Assembly (NCBI GenBank): GCA_029237695.1
Contig: CM055274.1
Coordinates: forward strand, 65,469,484 to 65,533,483
Reading direction: 5' to 3'
Source: Conchocele bisecta
Taxonomy: Eukaryota; Mollusca; Bivalvia; Lucinida; Thyasiridae
Length of the DNA stretch: 64,000 nucleotides
Positions 53,319 to 63,388 of the stretch are shown here, piece by piece. The notes beneath the pieces were generated by a model. That model made no database searches and was not told where the DNA came from. It saw only the letters and a list, made by a program, of their open reading frames with translations. The position numbers and the translations under genes were made by a program. The first letter of the stretch is position 1; the number at the start of each line of letters is the position of its first letter.

Positions 53319-54821
53319 TCCGGCCGCCACGAGGGCTACGACGAGCCCTAATTTCTCCTCCTCGTGGGTTGTGGCACTATTTTCCCCCCCAATCGCGTTC
53401 AACAGTGTTGAGGGGGGAACTCAATTCGTGAATTGGGGGTCCTATTGCAGAGGGTGAAACAGGAGCGGAACTCGGTGGAACACTGGGTTCAAATGAACTT
53501 GATGGGGTGTCCAATTCGTGAATTGGGGGTGGTGCTTGTGGTTTTATGAAATCTTTTCAAATTTATTTGAATTTCCACTGTTGAACCCGACCGTCTTGGG
53601 GGGGGAGTTTGATGATACCAGTGTTCACGTTCCCGTTGCGGCCGATTTTTTGATTGGTGGTTGCGACTACGATCTGATTATTGTAACCGTCAACCGGGTC
53701 GTCTCGTAGTATCATATTACTCGGTGCCATATAAAGACCTATTCCAAATGCGTAGTCTACCGGGGTGCGGGCAGTCTGTAAAACGTCTTGATAATTCTGG
53801 ATCGCCTTCTGGAGGTCCACCTTAGCCGAGATGGCGTCCTCGACAAGTGCCAAGAACTGTTTTTGTGCGTCAAAGGCCGTTCCCGTACCCAGTATAGCGC
53901 TGCGCGTTTGCTTCTGTGAGGCGAGGATTGCCCATACGTATATGCGAATAGATTCGTTTAGGCGAATAACCCCACCCTGCGTAAATCCAGTGCTTTCTTT
54001 ATCTAACATAATGTGGTCCACGCATTTCGCATCTGTGGAGTATCACCCAGGTCTAGGTATTCCACATGGGCTACTTTAGTAGGCAGCCAATGGCAATCAC
54101 CATCATTACACGCAAGTCCACCAAGCACTTCAGCACCGAACGTCATCTTATTCAACTTATAATTATATTTAGTCCATGTTGCCATTTTTCTAACTGGTGG
54201 TGGGGTGGCCCCTCGAGCGCTCCATAGCCCTGAGAAATATACTGGAACTTTATCCAGACGCTCCCCACTAACTAAACCTTTAAGGTGAACTAACCCTAAA
54301 CTGTTGGTTGGGGTGTATACTTTCTGTCTCCAGTCGCGTCTTTTGATACCCCAAATTCGCTACACAATCTTTCGAACGCCTTACGGTCGTATGTGCTGGA
54401 AATGGGATCTCAGCCATCGTCTTGAGGCAGTGGAATACTAGTTCTTTGAGAATCCTCCTAATTGTGTAATACACGTGAAAGTTGTAGACACTTCGGAGCA
54501 TGATATTTTTGGATGTCAAATGGTCTTGATGCGAAACTCCGCATCCGGCCGTTGCGCACCATACAGCGAAATTTAGCTGGTTCTGCCAGAAGTTCATATG
54601 GGAAAATCCCAGCTTAGTATTACATCTTGACTAGTAGTCTTTGGAACTACATATTTCTCAAATACGTTAGGAAAATTGGTGGTAAAGCCACTTTTCGGTC
54701 TAACTGTTACAGTTGGGTGTACAAGGTGGTGTACAAGGTGGTCAACAACGTCTTTTTGTGTGTATTTACCTCCGACCGCGTACTTTGCATTAGAGTTAAA
54801 GCTAAATGCTTGGGTATCCAT
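53298..54821 (-). pseudogene. Conserved Polinton structural-candidate protein (about 507 codons)
   Basis: From ATG 54821 (MDTQAFSFNSNAKYAVGGKY). Landmarks: FTTNFPNVFEKYVVPKTTS, LNFAVWCATAGCGVSHQDHL, SVYNFHVYYTIRRILKE, CHWLPTKVAHVEYLDLGDTP, VIRLNESIRIYVWAILASQK, RSAILGTGTAFDAQKQFLAL, YAFGIGLYMAPSNMILR and GYNNQIVVAT. In another frame beyond 53563 come two PPIHEL repeats and a tail helix (KLGLVVALVAAGLFVLWI) with a stop at 53298. Breaks lie near 54595, 54390, 54190, 54015, 53560 and 53390. The family recurs in animal Polintons, always near the capsid genes. I assume a virion protein anchored by its tail; exact role unknown. Confidence 0.7.
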
Positions 54822-54835
54822 TGAAAGATATTATT
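54822..54835. promoter_or_regulatory. 14-bp divergent gap between structural and minor-capsid genes
   Basis: Only TTGAAAGATATTAT-like sequence separates the two start codons. The outer element has a 20-bp gap at the same place (33847-33866), also AT-rich. Promoter elements must lie inside the coding regions, or the 5' leaders overlap. Confidence 0.45.
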
Positions 54836-55505
54836 ATGTTTGCTTCTATCACTAATGTTCAAAATGAGAGTTGTGAACTTCAAAAGTCAATCGACAACTG
54901 CTGCGGAAAACGCCGGGTAGGCCTCAGATCAACCACCTTCACCGTTGGGTGGAAAAACGTGGGGGAGGGCGAAGGGTTCACCTACGTGAAGGATAGACAA
55001 GTAGGTGTAAAGCTGCCTCCCGGCCTTTGGAGTTCGAGAGCCCTCCAAGCTTTTGTTGCGTCGGAGCTTGATGGTAGAGCCAGCCTCACAATCTCGAAGG
55101 TTACCGGACTCGCGACCTTAACCGTCGAACCCGCCAACCGGGTAACGATCACCGAGGATTTGGCTGTGCGGCTCGGTTTTACAAAAACATACTCCGACAA
55201 TAGGGGTTGGTTTAATCCAGGTGAGTACACCGGCGACGACCCTCACGAAAACTCTCAGGGTGCACCTGGATCAATTGAACACATCGTACAACACGTTAGA
55301 TGGAGCTCCCAGCACATTATTAAAAACTGTGCACGCCAGCGACTGTTTGTATGGTGAGACCCTGACCTTATACTTCCCAACCCCGGAGATGAAAGTTTTG
55401 GAATTGGGACACATCCACGAGTTGAAGATTTCTATTCTTGATGATCAAGTGAGAAAGTTGAATAACTATTACCCGATTTCGGTCGTTCTCGAAATAACCG
55501 ATTAA
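54836..55505 (+). pseudogene. Putative minor capsid (penton-like) protein
   Basis: About 223 codons from ATG 54836, starting MFASITNVQNESCELQKSID. Landmarks: CGKRRVGLRSTTFTVGW, VGVKLPPGLWSSRALQAFVA, ELDGRASLTISKVTGLATLT, then in another frame TKTLRVHLDQLNTSYNTLDG and the ending YPISVVLEITD. One break near 55228. The size, the alternating beta-rich pattern and the position beside the other virion genes fit a single jelly-roll minor capsid protein. I have no structure to confirm this. The outer homologue is at 33255-33846. Confidence 0.6.
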
Positions 55506-55532
55506 ACATTAATATATATATACATATTAATC

Positions 55533-56056
55533 ATGAGCATATACGGTCCAAGTAGTTCCAACTTAGAACGGGACGTTTCCGTCGTGGCCGGAGCATACGA
55601 TGAAGCCACAATGAGAAGACTGGAGAGGGGCGTATCACAGTCCCACACAGTTTTAACTAGGGCGGTTGAACAAATTAGAACATTGCAAGCTAGCAGACAC
55701 GTCATAACAGTTTGGGCCGAGGAGCGGGGTTCACTAAGCGAGGGGGCCTACGAATATGCATTCGGTTCCAACGCGATAGCAACAGATACGGGGGATACAC
55801 CATGGCAGTGTCCGGGACGATTTTTCGAATGGCGGTCTGCTCGGTCAACTTTCGCGGACACGCCACTGCCGAAGTCCGAGTGAATGTCGTCCTGAATGGT
55901 GTAGAACAGAATATTGGCATCACCAAGCACGCGGGACAGAGGTCAGGGTTTACTATATTCGATGATGACACTACAATTAAAGTTTCGGCAGGTAGTGTTA
56001 TTAACTTTGTTACAAAAATTGCCAATCGGCTTCCTCCACTATTGTTACGCTGTTAA
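55533..56056 (+). pseudogene. Fibre-like protein of the inner Polinton
   Basis: It starts MSIYGPSSSNLERDVSVVAG, follows the minor-capsid candidate by 27 bp and carries a short coiled N-terminus (MRRLERGVSQSHTVLTRAVE). Then come HVITVWAEERGSLSEGAYEY and, after a break near 55775, a beta-rich domain (YTMAVSGTIFRMAVCSVNFR, GITKHAGQRSGFTIFDDDTT, KVSAGSVINF). This AEERGSLS-type domain is frequent in invertebrate Polintons and sits last or nearly last in the structural block. A trimeric surface spike is inferred from coil plus beta domain. Confidence 0.6.
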
Positions 56057-56069
56057 TACAACTTGATTT

Positions 56070-56756
56070 ATGATGAATGACGAGAAACTATATCCACACT
56101 TACCTTCGGGGACGGTCGACCCGGCATCCTTTAGGATGACCAGGATCGTCGAGATACAACATATTCTACAACACGAGGGAGAGATGCGGACGGGTTATGC
56201 GAAGAAATATAGGCGGTCGGTCAATATATTAGAGGGGGTGAGCACCGCGTTAGCCTCAGCATCCGTTATAAGTGGGGTGGGGAGTGTGTCTTTATTGTCA
56301 ATAGTTGTCGCTGCACTGGTCGCGGCGGCCTTGAGTGCTGTAGCGGCGGGGGCGGGACTGTTTTGCATGACGACCAGACTTGTGGGCCAAAAACTAGAAG
56401 CCAAGAGTCGAAAGCACGATCGAATAGCGGTTCTCGCGAGATCTAAGAAAAACAGTATCGACGTTATCGTGTCAAAAGCGATAGCCGACAACGATATATC
56501 AGATAGCGAGTTCAAAATGGTCGTCGAGGAGATGTCAAGGTATCAGGAGTTAAAGGGTACTATCCGGTCCAAGGCTCGACAACAAATTCTCGCGGATGAA
56601 GATATAAAAAAACTCGTTATGGAAGGGAGATCCTCGACCGTCTCGGGACGTGATATGCTTATTCGCGTGTTTGAGGCAACAGCAGGATATTCCTCCACCT
56701 TACAGCCCAGCTGTTCCGACGGCCCCTCCATACGGAACATAAAAAAAATAATTTAG
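56070..56756 (+). CDS. Conserved Polinton membrane protein (228 aa, unknown)
   Basis: An intact frame starting MMNDEKLYPHLPSGTVDPAS. Residues about 35-50 are basic (MRTGYAKKYRRSVNILEGVS). A long small-residue hydrophobic region follows (about 58-105: SLLSIVVAALVAAALSAVAA), probably a membrane hairpin. The C-terminal half is charged and helical (GQKLEAKSRKHDRIAVLARS, SKAIADNDISDSEFKMVVEE, MSRYQELKGTIRSKARQQIL). Proteins with this layout recur in animal Polintons. The function is unknown; membrane remodelling during assembly or entry is only a guess. It follows the fibre-like gene by 13 bp on the same strand. Confidence 0.7.
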   Translation: MMNDEKLYPHLPSGTVDPASFRMTRIVEIQHILQHEGEMRTGYAKKYRRSVNILEGVSTALASASVISGVGSVSLLSIVVAALVAAALSAVAAGAGLFCMTTRLVGQKLEAKSRKHDRIAVLARSKKNSIDVIVSKAIADNDISDSEFKMVVEEMSRYQELKGTIRSKARQQILADEDIKKLVMEGRSSTVSGRDMLIRVFEATAGYSSTLQPSCSDGPSIRNIKKII

Positions 56757-57050
56757 GGCCACGTTACGACACCCACTGACCACCATACATTTCTATAAAT
56801 CGTGTAACCATTTCTACGATATCGCTTATAAAGAAATTGAAAAAATTATTACTGAACAGAACGAATTTATGTTGTAATCACACCAAGTAGACGACAATGT
56901 TACAATTACACGGGTTATGAATATTTCTATGTAAACTATATTTCTATGTAATCTGAATTTATTTTTTGTATCGACCTCAAGCGGTCGGATAGGAACGCCG
57001 TTGTCATGCAGTTGTTTACCATAGCGACCACATTTATAGGGATAGAATAG
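56757..57050. other. Intergenic region with a remnant of a terminal-repeat gene
   Basis: 56800-56878 reads (plus strand) a tail FYKSCNHFYDIAYKEIEKII ending at TAA. It resembles the C-terminal region of the left terminal gene in its alternative frame (about 40205-40260). It is therefore a third, 5'-less copy of that gene family, in the orientation opposite to its neighbour. Confidence 0.5.
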
Positions 57051-57392
57051 CTATATTGGAGGAGGAAATTGCATCATTAATGATTTCACTAATAATTGGT
57101 TTTTAATATCTGTAAAAGCGGTATCGTAGAAACTTAGATTCGTAAACAAATCGTGGGGTTTTAACAATTTTATATAATACATATTAGTTTTATATCCGAT
57201 ACGCGTTATACTTCTTAATGATTGTATTTGCCTCTTGTATAGTTGGTATAATCGCCGGTATAATATTGTAAACGCAACGTTTTTATCGTAGCGTAATAAA
57301 TTACGCTGATATTTCGTGTATTCGATACCGGCTAGTGTGTTCATTGTACAGAATTTATCGTAATCTTCGTTATATTCTATTTTATCATCCAT
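57051..57392 (-). CDS. Terminal-repeat gene, right copy (unknown, 113 aa)
   Basis: It starts MDDKIEYNEDYDKFCTMNTL inside the right terminal repeat and is read leftward into the element. It shares YTKYQRNLLRYDKNVAFTIL with the left copy at 39900 and ends with a SFYDTAF block. The first three residues (MDD) and promoter are identical by virtue of the inverted repeat, while the rest has diverged. Intact frame. Function unknown; duplication at both ends means each terminus drives a related gene inward. Confidence 0.6.
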   Translation of the reverse strand: MDDKIEYNEDYDKFCTMNTLAGIEYTKYQRNLLRYDKNVAFTILYRRLYQLYKRQIQSLRSITRIGYKTNMYYIKLLKPHDLFTNLSFYDTAFTDIKNQLLVKSLMMQFPPPI

Positions 57393-57608
57393 TTTGTTAT
57401 AATATTTTTGTTATAACCTATTAAATTTATCTGTTCAATTGAAAATAACATGATGTATTTATGCCACCAATTGTCACGTTTTTGTGTTGGTGACCAGTTT
57501 GTGCAATTGGACGAAACAGTGTTTTTCGGGGGGGGCGGTGGAGTAGTATATAGGGTGGAGAAATGATACCACCGTAGGTGGTATCATTTTGACTCCCTAT
57601 ATACTACT
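57380..57608 (-). repeat. Right terminal inverted repeat of the inner Polinton
   Basis: Inverse copy of 39684-39911, including the promoter-like block (57412-57441), the G-run (57529-57536) and the terminal palindrome (57542-57608). The inner arm of this palindrome differs from the left end by a short block (TGGAG for AGTCA), so it is imperfect here. Confidence 0.9.
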
Positions 57609-58660
57609 GATAGCGTAGATAAGTATAGTGCGTTGGCATCGTAACCTAATATGGAAACACATACCTTTTTACCATCGTTTCTTATCTTAGATCTACCAGC
57701 TTCCACGTATCTTGAGAAAACGATAGAAGGTCCTCCAACGAGAGCTGATCTCATCATAAAATTATCATACGTCTCCTTCTTTGGTGCGTACAACACGTTC
57801 TCTTTCGTTCCTCTTAAAAGTTATTGCAGCGACACACCCGGAAGAGATACGGCATCCTTAAGAATATCAATTTTTCTTCCTTTGCAGAAGTTTGTCATTT
57901 TTGTCAATGCTTCGAGAAACGGACCAATGTCAAGATCATTATAGTATTGTAAACAATCTTCGAACTTGATAGTCTAGTTTGTCTACGCTATCGAACCACT
58001 CGTATGTAAAGTATGATTTTCCCATCTTACAGTCGTACGCTTTTACCCATTTCTCATAACTAGTTCGGGTCCTAAATACTGTATAACGTCTAAGAACCGA
58101 AATCTTGTGTGAAGAGGAATATCGTTATGCTCGCTCTCTTACCTACCATCACCTTCGTCACTGTGTCCGCTAGCTTCTCTACTAAATACCTTTTTATAAG
58201 ATTCAAGTCGTACAGTTGAATCCAACGACAGGAACTGGATCGGTCCATTGTATGATGACCTTTTGTTGACTTTTAGGAAGCAAGTAAATGTCGTCAGGTA
58301 GATATTCATTTTGAACTAGTCTACGTATCGCGACCGCTCTCTTTTTTCAGCTCGGATAAAAACTTTCTGACTAACACCTGTGGATCTTTTTCACATATGT
58401 GAGTTATTTCACCGTTTAGAGTATCACCTATCGATACGGAAACTGGTACATGTTCGCCGTCGTAAGTCAGATCCTGTGTTGGTTTAGAACCTTAAGATTG
58501 ATCTAAATACGCTTCAAAGTCGTATACTATCCGATGCGGATATAGTGTAGTATCGTCACACTCATTTCTTTTTATACACGCGACATTCTTCAACTCACAT
58601 TCGCACTTTACTACCAACACGTATGCTTCCTCTCTTATTTTGGCATCTTGAATTCTCGTT
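57609..58660 (-). pseudogene. Family B DNA polymerase of the outer Polinton, N-terminal part
   Basis: The other half of the polymerase at 38537-39683. On the minus strand: KCECELKNV-type block near 58600, exonuclease motif RIVYDFEAYLD (about 58530) followed by TAA, HVPVSVSIGDTLNGEITHIC (about 58450), and near the nested element MMRSALVGGPSIVFSRYVEA and polymerase motif A GYDANALYLSTLS, which runs directly into the inner element. There are many frame breaks and stops. It is interrupted within the same codon region where the other half begins, so both belong to one ancestral gene. Confidence 0.85.
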
Positions 58661-58662
58661 TT

Positions 58663-58983
58663 TTAATACATCTTTGCCGCATCCTTTTTCTTACAATGTG
58701 CATCTCGCATTATTCTCTCGCTTATCACAGCATCCACACCAGTATGATAGGTCCAGATAATGGTTCTACGCCCTATTTGAACAATTTCGGCTGGTCCAAC
58801 TAACTCTTTTATTACTGCCGTTACATCCTCATCACGCATATAGTGATCATCATCATCGACCTTCTGTGTGTGAGCCGTAGCACCCAGACCGGTCACTGGT
58901 TCGCTTTTCATGCGTTCGAAAATCCTTTGGAATTCATCAATTATCTTACGCCTCGTCATGGTTTCGGCTTTACGACTCATCAT
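58663..58983 (-). pseudogene. Upstream part of the outer polymerase region, unassigned
   Basis: A 106-codon frame, MMSRKAETMTRRKIIDEFQR ... DAHCKKKDAAKMY, in the same frame as the polymerase remnant beyond its stop. The first half is charged and helical with an Asp-rich VDDDDHYMRDEDV stretch. I see no match to the inner element's N-terminal region, so either the outer polymerase differed here or another gene has been joined by deletion. Confidence 0.35.
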
Positions 58984-59032
58984 AATTTTTTAATATAAGA
59001 AAATCTTATCTTTCACTTGGATTCAAATCGGG

Positions 59033-59280
59033 TCAGTGACAGTATCACTGGTATGCTTGAGGGTGTTTTTCATCTCTAATACGATGTCACGTCCCGTCAC
59101 TGTCGACAATATGAGAAAGCGAACTAGTGACAGTATCACTGGTATGCTTGAGGATGTTTTTATCTCTAATATGACGTCACGTCACATCATTCTCGACGAT
59201 ATGAGAAAGTGAAATAGTGACAGTATCTCTGGTATATTTGAGGGGTGTTTTTATCTCTAATGCGACCTCATGATACCCTC
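59033..59280. repeat. Three tandem units of about 94 bp
   Basis: Each unit has AGTGACAGTATCACTGGTAT, GCTTGAGG(G/A)TGTTTTTATCT, CTAATA(C/T)GACGTCACGTC and GATATGAGAAAG. They lie upstream of the outer polymerase remnant, where a Polinton end would be expected. They contain palindromic words (GACGTCACGTC, ACAGTATCACTG). Confidence 0.75.
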
Positions 59281-59596
59281 ATTCTCACATATATATGCTT
59301 GCCCTAAAAAAAATTCCGCTCTCATTACTTATTATAAAGAAAACATAATACAACCCTTATTGCACAACAAGGTTAGGCTTATATACGAGAAATCAACACG
59401 TTTTCTTAGCTGGGACGCCAGCTATGGTCTCGCGGGCCCCGAGACACGTTGCCACGTGTGTTCACTTCACAGACTACTCTACCGTTTCGAGCAGATGGAA
59501 GTAATGAGGAGGGGTCCGCAGTAGAAAGTCGCTAGATGGTGTGTTATAGACGTGAGTCAGCAACACCTCGCTAAACCGAAAAAAATAAAAACAATA
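59281..59596. other. Unassigned right edge of the outer Polinton
   Basis: An 84-codon plus-strand frame (59270-59524) has no recognisable family. No terminal repeat of the inner type is found here. The composite repeat starts at 59597. Confidence 0.4.
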
Positions 59597-61000
59597 GGGC
59601 CATCATGATGGCCCTAATTCACTCACCTGACTCCAAGAACACCAGAGGAGAATGTGACATTGAGTTCATATGTGTTTTTTAAAAAAAGTGCTATTTTTAG
59701 ATGGCGGTCATCTGGGATTAAGCGATGACTCATTTTACCAAATCTGAAAATGCTTCACACAAGGATCTTAACTTACTATAAAGTTTGGCCAGCATTGGCC
59801 ATGTGGTTCCTGAGAAAAAGACGTTCAAAATCTCGAATAAATGGACCTTTAGGAGGCCATCATGGACGACATAATCATCCGATTCCGACAAATATTGCAC
59901 CAGATATATCGCCTCATCGATACCTTCAATTTGATATATGACATGAGCATATTTGGTGAAAAATAAAATTTGACCCCATGGGCCACGCCCATTTTTGACC
60001 CCGGGGTCACCATTTTAACACCTTTGAAAGAGCATTCTACGTCGATCATTCGGTGGCCATCTTGGATTAGCGACGACATCTGTTTTAACAAATTTGAAAA
60101 GGCTTCACTCATGGACCATAACTGTGGAGTTTGGCCACAATGGGCCAAGCAGTTCGTGTGAAGAAGAATTTTGAAATCTCTAATAAAAGAACGACCTTTT
60201 GACCTTTCGGTGGCCATCTTGGATGACATGACCATCCAATTTCAAGAAAAAATGTACCAGAGCGATCGCCTCTTTGATACCTTCGATTTGATATGGACAT
60301 GACCATATTCGGTCAAAAATAAATTTTTTTAGATGGCGGCCATCTTGGATTAGCGACGACCTCTGTTTTAACAAATCTGAAAAGGCTTCACCCATGGACC
60401 ATAACTGTGAAGTTTGGCCACCATGGGCCAAGCGGTTCGTGTGAAAAAGTATTTTGAAATCTCTAATAAAAGAACGACCTTTTGACCTTTCGGTGGCTAT
60501 CTTGGATGACATGACCATCCAATTTCGACAAAAAATGTACCAGAGCGATCGCCTCTTTGATACCTTCGATTTGATATAGACATGACCATATTCGGTCAAA
60601 AATAAAATTTGACCCAAATTTGTCCCCCCACGCCACGCCCATTTTTGACCCCGGGGTCACCATTTTAACAACTTTGAAAGAGCATTGTACATCGATCATT
60701 CCTACCAAGTTTCGTTGAAATCCGGCTGGAGGTTCATGAGAAGAAGATTTTTTAAGAATTTGTGCTATTTTTAGACGGCGGCCATCTTGGATTAGCGACA
60801 ACCTCCGTTTTAACAAATTTGAAAAGGCTTCACCCATGGACCATAACTTCGTGTGAAGAAGAATTTGGAAATCTCTAATAAAAGAACAAACTTTCGACCT
60901 TTCGACGGCCATCTTGGATGACGTGCCATCCAATTTCGACAAATAATGTACCAGAGCGATCGCCTCTTTGATACCTTCAATTTGATATATAACATGACAA
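59597..61000. repeat. Bivalve composite repeat, copy 5
   Basis: From GGGCCATCATGATGGCCCTA with about three and a half internal units. Two units are shortened, so the period is irregular. It runs straight into a reverse-transcriptase fragment. Confidence 0.85.
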
Positions 61001-62262
61001 TTTGTGGTTAAAATTAATAAAGATGGGAGTTCGCGGTAAAATTTTGAATGTTGGGTAAAGAACAATAAAATGCTAAGCGATGAATTTTCTTGCACCTTGG
61101 GCATACGTCAAGGTGATTGTTTATCTCCCTTTTTATTCAGCATGTTTGTGAATGATCTTGAATTGGAATTTGAAATGGGTGGTTTGGAAGGAATTGATAT
61201 TGGTATGCTAAAACATTTTATACTTCTATATGCCGATGATATAGTCATATTCGCAGAATCAGAAAGTGGAATGCAAACTGGCCTGAACTTACTACACAAA
61301 TACTGCATAAAATGGAAATTAAAGGTCAACACTGTAAAAACTAAGATACTCATTTTTCGTAAAGGGGGAACATTGCGAAGAAACTTAGAATTTTACTATT
61401 ACAACGCCATCATATCTCGGTATAGTTTTTACTACAGGTGGATCTTTCACGGCAACACAATAGCTTTTATCTGGCCAAGCTCAAAAATCTATTTTTTAGG
61501 CTTAATAGATATTTATACAAATTCACTGATATTACAGTAATACACAGATTGCAATTATTTGACAAATTAATTCAGCCCATTCTAAATTATGGATCTGAAA
61601 TTTAGGGTTTTGTAACGGGTAATCAAATTGAGCGTGTTCATTTGCAATTTGTAAAAACTTACTAGGGGTGAAAGAATGTACTCAAAACGATTTTGTCTAT
61701 GGTGAAGTTGGCAGAACTCCACTCCTTATTAGAAGATATATGATAATTATTAAGTATTGGTTTAAAATTATTGAGTCAGAACCCCATAAATATATCAAAC
61801 ATATATATAATATGATGTTAGATGACATACAAACGTTTCCGAATAAACCAAATTGGGCATCACTTGTCAAAACAATGCTAGCACGCTATGGCTTTTTTCA
61901 TGTTTGGCTAAGTCAGGGTGGTCGGCAATATAGATGCGTTTTTATCAATGTTCAAGCAAAGATTAACTGACAACTATATACAAGAATGGCAAACACGTCT
62001 TAACGAATCTAGTCGTGCATTATTCTATCGCCAGGTATGCGACTTCAAACTTCAGTATTATTTGAAAGACATCACACTACCAAAATTTCGTAACTCTTTC
62101 TCGAGATTAAAAGTATCATCTCACCGCCTAGAGGTAGAAGCCGGTAGATGGAATAGAACTCTGATAGAAAACAGAAAATGCACATTATGCCATTTAGAAG
62201 ATGAATATCACTTTATTATAGAATGTAACATGTATACAGATATTAGAACTAGATGGCCGTGG
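60990..62262 (+). pseudogene. 5'-truncated non-LTR retrotransposon (reverse transcriptase and C-terminus)
   Basis: The reverse transcriptase palm is clear: LGIRQGDCLSPFLFSMFVND, then LLYADDIVIFAES with the catalytic YADD, and LKVNTVKTKILIFRKGG. After breaks near 61420, 61600 and 61660 the C-terminal region follows (CTQNDFVYGEVGRTPLLIRR, IIKYWFKIIESEPHKYIKHI, LFYRQVCDFKLQYYLKDITL, SSHRLEVEAGRWNR), ending with a C-x2-C-x6-H-x4-C cluster (CTLCHLEDEYHFIIEC). The endonuclease and N-terminal palm are absent, so it is dead on arrival, as usual for LINEs. The end at 62262 is joined to another repeat rather than to a poly-A tail. I place it with the jockey/CR1/L2-type LINEs of molluscs without naming a clade. 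Confidence 0.88.
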
Positions 62263-62472
62263 CCTGCATGTCGCGCCTTGGGCGAGGCATGGACACTAAA
62301 AAAAGAGATATAGTAGATGGAAAAACTTTAACCACAGACGGACGGACGGACGGACGGACGGACGTATGCCAAAATGCCGACTATATCGTGCTTTCCGCAA
62401 GCGGGCGCGACAATGATGATAAACACCCATGTGAAGTATCAAGGTAATGGGTGAAGCAGTTGCAGAGATATA
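62255..62472. repeat. Dispersed repeat with GACGGACG tract and hairpin
   Basis: It begins GGCCGTGGCCTGCATGTCGC (related to 12462 and 8463) and carries (GGAC)n at 62339-62364. It reaches the CGTGCTTTCCGCAAGCGGGC hairpin at 62389, then one partial 165-bp unit. It is joined to the retrotransposon without a visible target duplication. Confidence 0.65.
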
Positions 62473-63386
62473 CCGTATTTACCCTATGTATTGGGACAGT
62501 AAATAATAAATAAAATTCTACGTGTCCCAATACATAATATAAAATAAATAAATTATTTTTTTTGGTGTCCCAATTATTAATATTGAAAGTTTGTATCCTC
62601 GAAATTGTGAAATTGCTATATCGGTACAATAACAGGTTGAATTTAATTATTTTCCGTTTCTAAGCATGTCGCCCATTTTTATGATCGGAAAATACCCGAA
62701 CTATGTTACGGAAATTACCGAGTGCGCAAATGAAACGATTTAATTTCCAAATTAAAAAAGTATTATCTCGACCAAACTGCGAATGTGATTTGATGATTGC
62801 AATAAAAAATATCCATATACATCAACGATTAGACGGTGAATTAGTGTTGAAAATGCGTAAAAATAAGTTGTAATCGCCAAAATTGTCCTAAATATTACGA
62901 TCCCGGAAGTGAACCGGAAGTTGAGTTCGATGGGACAAAATCTGGCACCCTGACCAAATGCATTTATTAGTCACATATTTCTTCACATTCCGGCATTGAC
63001 AGGCGGCATTGTCAATGTATACGGTTTATTGGTAATCTATTTAATCAACAGAGCTCAGATTTACCGTCAGCACTGTGTTATATTAGTTAATCAGCGACGG
63101 CCTCTGTTTATAGCGAGACGTGCCAATAGTCGGCATGACCAGTAGCCGGTGAAAAAAAAATTAAAAAAAATTGGAGTGGCGATTTTTTTATTTTCCCCAG
63201 CGGAATGCCTGACTGTGTTTAAAAGTATTTAAAAAAAAAAGAGATGTCCCAGTACTTAAGGTGCAGAAATTATTGATTTTTTTTTAAAATTGTGTCCCAA
63301 AACTTGTTTCCTAAAAAATAATTATTTCTCCCCAAAACGGGGGTGTCCCAATATAACGGGTGTCCCAATAAATAGGGTAAATACGG
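62473..63386. mobile_element. 914-bp TA element with CCGTATTTACCC inverted ends
   Basis: The ends CCGTATTTACCCTATGTATT and AATAAATAGGGTAAATACGG are inverse, flanked by TA on both sides. The subterminal word TGTCCCAATA repeats several times in both orientations. No transposase. It shares only the outer CCGTATT with the element at 29732 and, like it, is inserted in a member of the AACTTAACC repeat family. Confidence 0.85.
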
Positions 63387-63388
63387 TA

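Larger units (their letters stand above)
39684..57608. mobile_element. Inner Polinton/Maverick (adintovirus-like), 17.9 kb, nearly complete
   Basis: It is bounded by about 225-bp inverted repeats beginning AGTAGTATATAGGGAGTC and flanked by GATAG at both sides (39679-39683 and 57609-57613). It encodes a family B polymerase, integrase, packaging ATPase, major capsid protein and at least nine further genes typical of animal Polintons. The length and terminal AGT match the class; Polintons usually make 6-bp duplications, and here 5 bp match with a sixth mismatched. I see no adenain-like cysteine protease. The polymerase gene is split by an insertion (about 41391-43840), and most large genes have frame breaks. 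Confidence 0.93.

Noticed and set aside
59270..59524. 84-residue frame right of the outer Polinton
   Set aside because: No counterpart in the inner element and no recognisable domain; retained only as an unassigned edge.
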